20,291 nucleotides of DNA from Sergeia podlipaevii. Lineage: Eukaryota > Euglenozoa > Kinetoplastea > Trypanosomatida > Trypanosomatidae. The notes below the pieces were generated by a model that was given only the letters and a program-made list of their open reading frames with translations, did no database searches and was not told the origin of the DNA. Shown here piece after piece: positions 17,419 through 20,291 of the stretch. The first letter of the stretch is position 1. Every line of letters starts with the position of its first letter. A program made the translations under genes and the position numbers. The stretch spans positions 1 through 20,291 of the forward strand of contig JASANZ010001865.1 of assembly GCA_030849805.1 (NCBI GenBank), given 5' to 3'.

Positions 17419-17882
17419 TTTATATACAATATGATTACGGTTGATCTAATAAACTGTATCCAAGTAAAATAAATAAATAAATAAGAATAGAAAAGAAAGA
17501 AAAAAATCCCAGAAGAAGGAGGATATAGTCGCAACTAAACACCTTCCTGCAGACGTAGCTCCTTCGTCCCCTGTACTCTACCTGATTGCAAAGCTTGGTC
17601 TAGTGGATAGCCTCCGGAATTAAGTAAATAGTAATCAAAAAAAAAAAAGAGATGAAAAGGCAAATAAAAATTGTATCAGATCTCAAGGAGTACCTGAAGT
17701 CCTCTAATGTGCTTGAAAATTCCAGTGCATTAGATGTGTATCTGTGTTTGTCATGTTGAAAAGGGAAAATGCATCTATTGTCGCCACGAAAGGTTAGAAA
17801 AGAAAAGGAGGGGGGCATACACACAAGAAAAAAAAAAACAGCACTCGCTTGGCTCTTTTTCCTTCTCCACTCACGTGGAGTC
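17419..17882. other. Intergenic/3' UTR region
   Basis: AT-rich spacer with a TAAA-type repeat near 17466-17484 and oligo-A runs near 17637-17649 and 17828-17839. No gene is supported. It should hold the 3' UTR of the proline/serine-rich gene. Confidence 0.6.
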
Positions 17883-19637
17883 TCACATAGCTTCCAAAGC
17901 TCTCACTGCGGGTGTCAGTACTGCTCCCCTGGCACGCCGGCGGTAATACACGCTCAGTGACTCCCCCGAGGCTACCTCCTCTTCAGTAAATCCAGCAACG
18001 CGCAATTTCCGTGCACTTGAGCTGTCAACTGGCTCTACATCAGCCCCAGGTGACTGCCGAAGACCACTATTACTATGATGTGAAGGGTAGCGCATCATCT
18101 GTGGGGACTGGCGTATCTCACGCCCTAACGAAAAGGACGAAATGAACAAAGATGGACTGGCTTCTGCGCCACAGTGCTGGTGCTGATGTTGTTGTTTGAC
18201 AGGAAGAGGGGATATTGTGTCGGCACCCAGGCCTTGCCTCGGTCCTTCTAGCACAGTAGAGCTACCGTCAAAGAAGGAAGGCGGTGGCGGTGGTGTGCGT
18301 ACCCCGAGTGGTGTCGTCCCACTTGGGGGAGACCGCTGCTGCTGGCGTGCGCGGAATAACTCTTCTGCAGATGTCCATAAGGAGGAAGTATTGGCAGCGT
18401 GCAGCTGTCTAACAATGTCCCTCGGACTAATCGCAGCAGCACTACTCGTAGCACCAGCAATAGGCGGCTCTGGTGTTGCAGCCACTGCCCGAGTTGGCGA
18501 CCATCGCACTGTCGCCTGCCGCCACGTGCCGCCAGTTGCTCTAGAAATAGAGGGCGGTATATCCGTGAAAGACTCTGTAGGCCGCGATATCGAGTCTGGG
18601 CCGTCATGGCTGCTGCTATAATCCTGTCTCTTGTGACCTCCTCCCTGCATAACCGCCGGCGCATCCTGGACGTTTCTCTCTGAGCTGACCAGAGGCCCCC
18701 GCTCCGAAGACAACGCCCGAGCAGTTGGTGATATGGGGTCAGTAGTACCTAGATGCTGAGGCTGGTGGCGAGCGTGGATAGTGTTTGAGGCGTGATGTAT
18801 ACGTGTTTCGCTTTTTGTAGCAGTGGCACCGCGCCATCTTGCAGCAACTGCAGTGCCTGCACCTTTAAAATAAGAATGGCGCGGGCCCGGGAGGTCCGTG
18901 AGCGGGGGAGGGGGCTCCAGTATGGGTTGATACTGATGCTGCTTGACTGAGCGATACGGTCCAGTACCACGTTCAGCCCCATACACAAAGCCTTCTTCTC
19001 CCCTAACATCCACCTCTTGATGCTTACCGCGCTTACGATCAATGATACCTGGAGACGACTGCCCTGCTGCCTCCTCGGTAGCTCCGTATCGGCTCCTCTT
19101 GGGAGCTGTGCTGAGCTCCGTAATGCCATCGCCAGCAATAGCGCTAGATGCTATCGTTGCCCCAAGTGTAGCGTCATCTGATCTTTCAGCGGCACCGTAC
19201 TGGCGCAAGAGTGCTCTCAGTCTTTGAATGTTGACTGTGGTGTTTGGTTGCGATCCTTGCTCTACACCACCCTCGTCGACGCCACGTGAGAGGCCTTGGG
19301 AGTCTTCATACGGTCTCTGCTGCTGCTGTCGAGCACGTACAGCAGTAGATGGTGGTGGTGGTGTTGGAGTGTGCCGACTGGAAGATCGAAGTGCTTCCGT
19401 GCTGGCGCGCACACGCCTCAACGGTTCGTACCTCCTTAGCGTCTCTGACGGTCTCTCTGAGGCTTGTCTAGGTGCGCTATCAATATTCAGTCGCGAAGTG
19501 GGTGACCCACGCAAGGTATATGGCTGCATCAAAGAAGAGAAAAGATAAAAAGAAAAAGATAGCAGATCAAAATAATAATAAAAAGAAATGTGGTGATAGA
19601 GCGAGTGTGAGAGTGTAATATATTCGTGTATGTGCAT
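17883..19637 (-). CDS. Pro/Ser/Arg-rich hypothetical protein
   Basis: A 584-residue, mostly disordered protein of unknown function. Two starts are possible. The ATG at 19635-19637 is the first after the predicted acceptor at 19668-19669 and adds an aromatic, hydrophobic leader (about residues 9-36). The ATG at 19527-19529 (MQPYTLRGSPTSRL) begins where the composition turns coding-like. I give the longer form because no AG lies between the two ATGs. Most of the chain is low complexity: PTPPPPS (91-97), Gln runs near 104-107 and 428-430, EPPPP and TPPPPPS. More ordered-looking islands are VNIQRLRALLRQYG (135-148), GGTWRQATVRWSPTRA (369-384), DIVRQLHAAN then LWTSAEELFRARQQQ (407-430), and a basic C-terminus with VAGFTEEEVASGESLSVYYR (547-566). 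No catalytic signature is visible. Confidence 0.82.
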   Translation of the reverse strand: MHIHEYITLSHSLYHHISFYYYFDLLSFSFYLFSSLMQPYTLRGSPTSRLNIDSAPRQASERPSETLRRYEPLRRVRASTEALRSSSRHTPTPPPPSTAVRARQQQQRPYEDSQGLSRGVDEGGVEQGSQPNTTVNIQRLRALLRQYGAAERSDDATLGATIASSAIAGDGITELSTAPKRSRYGATEEAAGQSSPGIIDRKRGKHQEVDVRGEEGFVYGAERGTGPYRSVKQHQYQPILEPPPPLTDLPGPRHSYFKGAGTAVAARWRGATATKSETRIHHASNTIHARHQPQHLGTTDPISPTARALSSERGPLVSSERNVQDAPAVMQGGGHKRQDYSSSHDGPDSISRPTESFTDIPPSISRATGGTWRQATVRWSPTRAVAATPEPPIAGATSSAAAISPRDIVRQLHAANTSSLWTSAEELFRARQQQRSPPSGTTPLGVRTPPPPPSFFDGSSTVLEGPRQGLGADTISPLPVKQQHQHQHCGAEASPSLFISSFSLGREIRQSPQMMRYPSHHSNSGLRQSPGADVEPVDSSSARKLRVAGFTEEEVASGESLSVYYRRRARGAVLTPAVRALEAM

Positions 19638-19667
19638 GTACTGTGTATCTATGTCGTGTTCGCTACA

Positions 19668-19716
19668 CTGTTTATGTCAAGCCAAAAAAAAAAAAATCGG
19701 GGAGAGGAGAAAAGTG
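19668..19716 (-). promoter_or_regulatory. Predicted spliced-leader acceptor of the Pro/Ser-rich gene
   Basis: On the minus strand CTTTTCTCCTCTCCCCGA and a run of 13 T are followed by the first AG at 19668-19669 (CATAAACAG). The first ATG after it, at 19637, is in frame with the whole protein, giving a 30-base 5' UTR. A second tract lies inside the frame (see findings). Confidence 0.5.
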
Positions 19717-20204
19717 CAAACAGTAAAACAAACACGTGAAAAAAAGAAAAAAATGTTTATATTTTTAATTCGATAATGAGAAGGGAAAGCGTCTATGATA
19801 AGGATGAGGCTGATGTGCCCCACTGAGGAGATCAGCGTTGTCGTGGAAGCAACACCACAGCAATACTCCTCCTCATAGCACATCTGAATTGTCCCAAAGA
19901 AACAGAAATCTACACGAGAAACTCAAAAAAAAAAAAAAATAGAAAAGAGTCTCGCTTGATCTCCTTCTAGGATCAGATTGCCCATTTGATGTAAATATAT
20001 GTGTGTATGCATTTTTTAATTGTTGGTAAAAGTAGATAAATCAATCATGATACAAGAGGTAAAAGGTTAAGTAATAATTAAAAAAAACTGATGTAATGCT
20101 CTCTGCCATCTCAGATGCAAGCAAGAACTTCTTGCCTTTGAAAGAGAAGGTGAGTATGCAACAAGCTCTGACAAGAATGTCCAAGAAGCGTGCGCCTAAG
20201 CACC
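19717..20204. other. 3' UTR / intergenic region with a large hairpin
   Basis: The 3' UTR of the partial gene at the right edge and spacer. It is AT-rich except for 19780-19890, which is GC-richer and contains an imperfect inverted repeat. No coding frame is supported. Confidence 0.55.
19812..19884. other. Imperfect inverted repeat (candidate RNA stem-loop)
   Basis: GATGTGC (19812-19818) pairs with GCACATC (19878-19884) and TGAGGAG (19824-19830) with CTCCTCA (19869-19875), with a 5/2-base internal loop between them and a 38-base apical part. Inside that, GTTG and CAAC (19837-19840, 19849-19852) can also pair. It stands out from AT-rich surroundings. It could be a 3' UTR regulatory stem or a small RNA. 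It lacks an obvious AGA box at the 3' side on either strand, so I do not call an H/ACA snoRNA. Confidence 0.4.
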
Positions 20205-20291
20205 TTACTTCTTGGCGACCTTGGCCTTGCGCTCCACGGCGCGAGCGGCGCGCTCCTTGCGCAGACGCTCCTCGCGGCGGATGCGGTCCTT
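20205..20291 (-). CDS. Partial gene, C-terminus of a ribosomal-protein-like basic protein
   Basis: The last 28 codons and TAA of a gene cut by the right edge. The residues are almost all Arg, Lys, Ala and Glu (RIRREERLRKERAAR, ending KAKVAKK) with strong use of GC-ending codons, unlike the neighbouring hypothetical genes. Such a basic helical tail and biased codon choice are typical of highly expressed cytosolic ribosomal proteins. I cannot tell which one from this fragment. Confidence 0.75.
   Translation of the reverse strand, partial: KDRIRREERLRKERAARAVERKAKVAKK

Noticed and set aside
11751..19548. Long plus-strand frames opposite the large genes
   Set aside because: They are shadows of GC-rich minus-strand coding sequence. 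None has independent domain or repeat logic.
19783..19884. Possible C/D or H/ACA snoRNA around the hairpin
   Set aside because: Box-like words occur (ATGATAA, CTGA), but terminal stems and the AGA box expected of trypanosomatid H/ACA RNAs are not placed correctly. It is kept only as a hairpin.
1..20291. Mobile elements, CRISPR arrays, tRNA or rRNA genes
   Set aside because: No reverse transcriptase or transposase motif, terminal repeat, array-like spacing or tRNA cloverleaf sequence was seen on either strand.

Overview
The window looks like nuclear DNA of a trypanosomatid (Kinetoplastea). Every convincing gene is on the minus strand. None has a visible intron. The genes are moderately GC-rich and are separated by 0.5-1.5 kb of AT-rich, homopolymer- and dinucleotide-rich DNA. 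Upstream of almost every start codon, on the coding strand, there is a polypyrimidine tract followed by the first AG, which is the layout of spliced-leader trans-splice acceptors in a polycistronic unit. I cannot name the genus from sequence alone.

Transcription runs right to left. At the right edge (20205-20291) is the 3' end of a gene for a very basic, ribosomal-protein-like product. Next come a proline/serine/arginine-rich protein of unknown function (17883-19637) and two large coiled-coil proteins (14453-17314 and 11732-13741) that share an N-terminal module around an LWGxRPExV motif and look like diverged tandem paralogues. After a 1.5 kb gap there is a small protein with paired Cys motifs and a polybasic CVVQ (CaaX) tail (9590-10195). 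Two tandem PIG3-type quinone oxidoreductases follow (7390-8397 and 5321-6340), with patches of near-identity that suggest gene conversion. Then come a 706-residue protein with an interrupted SseB-like domain (2061-4181) and a small charged protein built of about 4.5 degenerate 40-residue repeats (974-1564). A further strong acceptor at 105-119 suggests another minus-strand gene just beyond the left edge.

Apart from the two oxidoreductases, which are recognisable enzymes, the genes are trypanosomatid-style hypothetical proteins. Neighbouring genes in such units are transcribed together but need not share a pathway. The parts most likely to be undescribed are the LWGxRPE coiled-coil pair, the tandem-repeat small protein, and the putative prenylated Cys-motif protein. 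Four open frames extend upstream of their ATG only by using TTG codons (8482-8484, 10304-10306, 13814-13816, 17336-17338). I set those starts aside; for the genes at 9590-10195 and 11732-13741 the predicted splice site also falls inside the extension.
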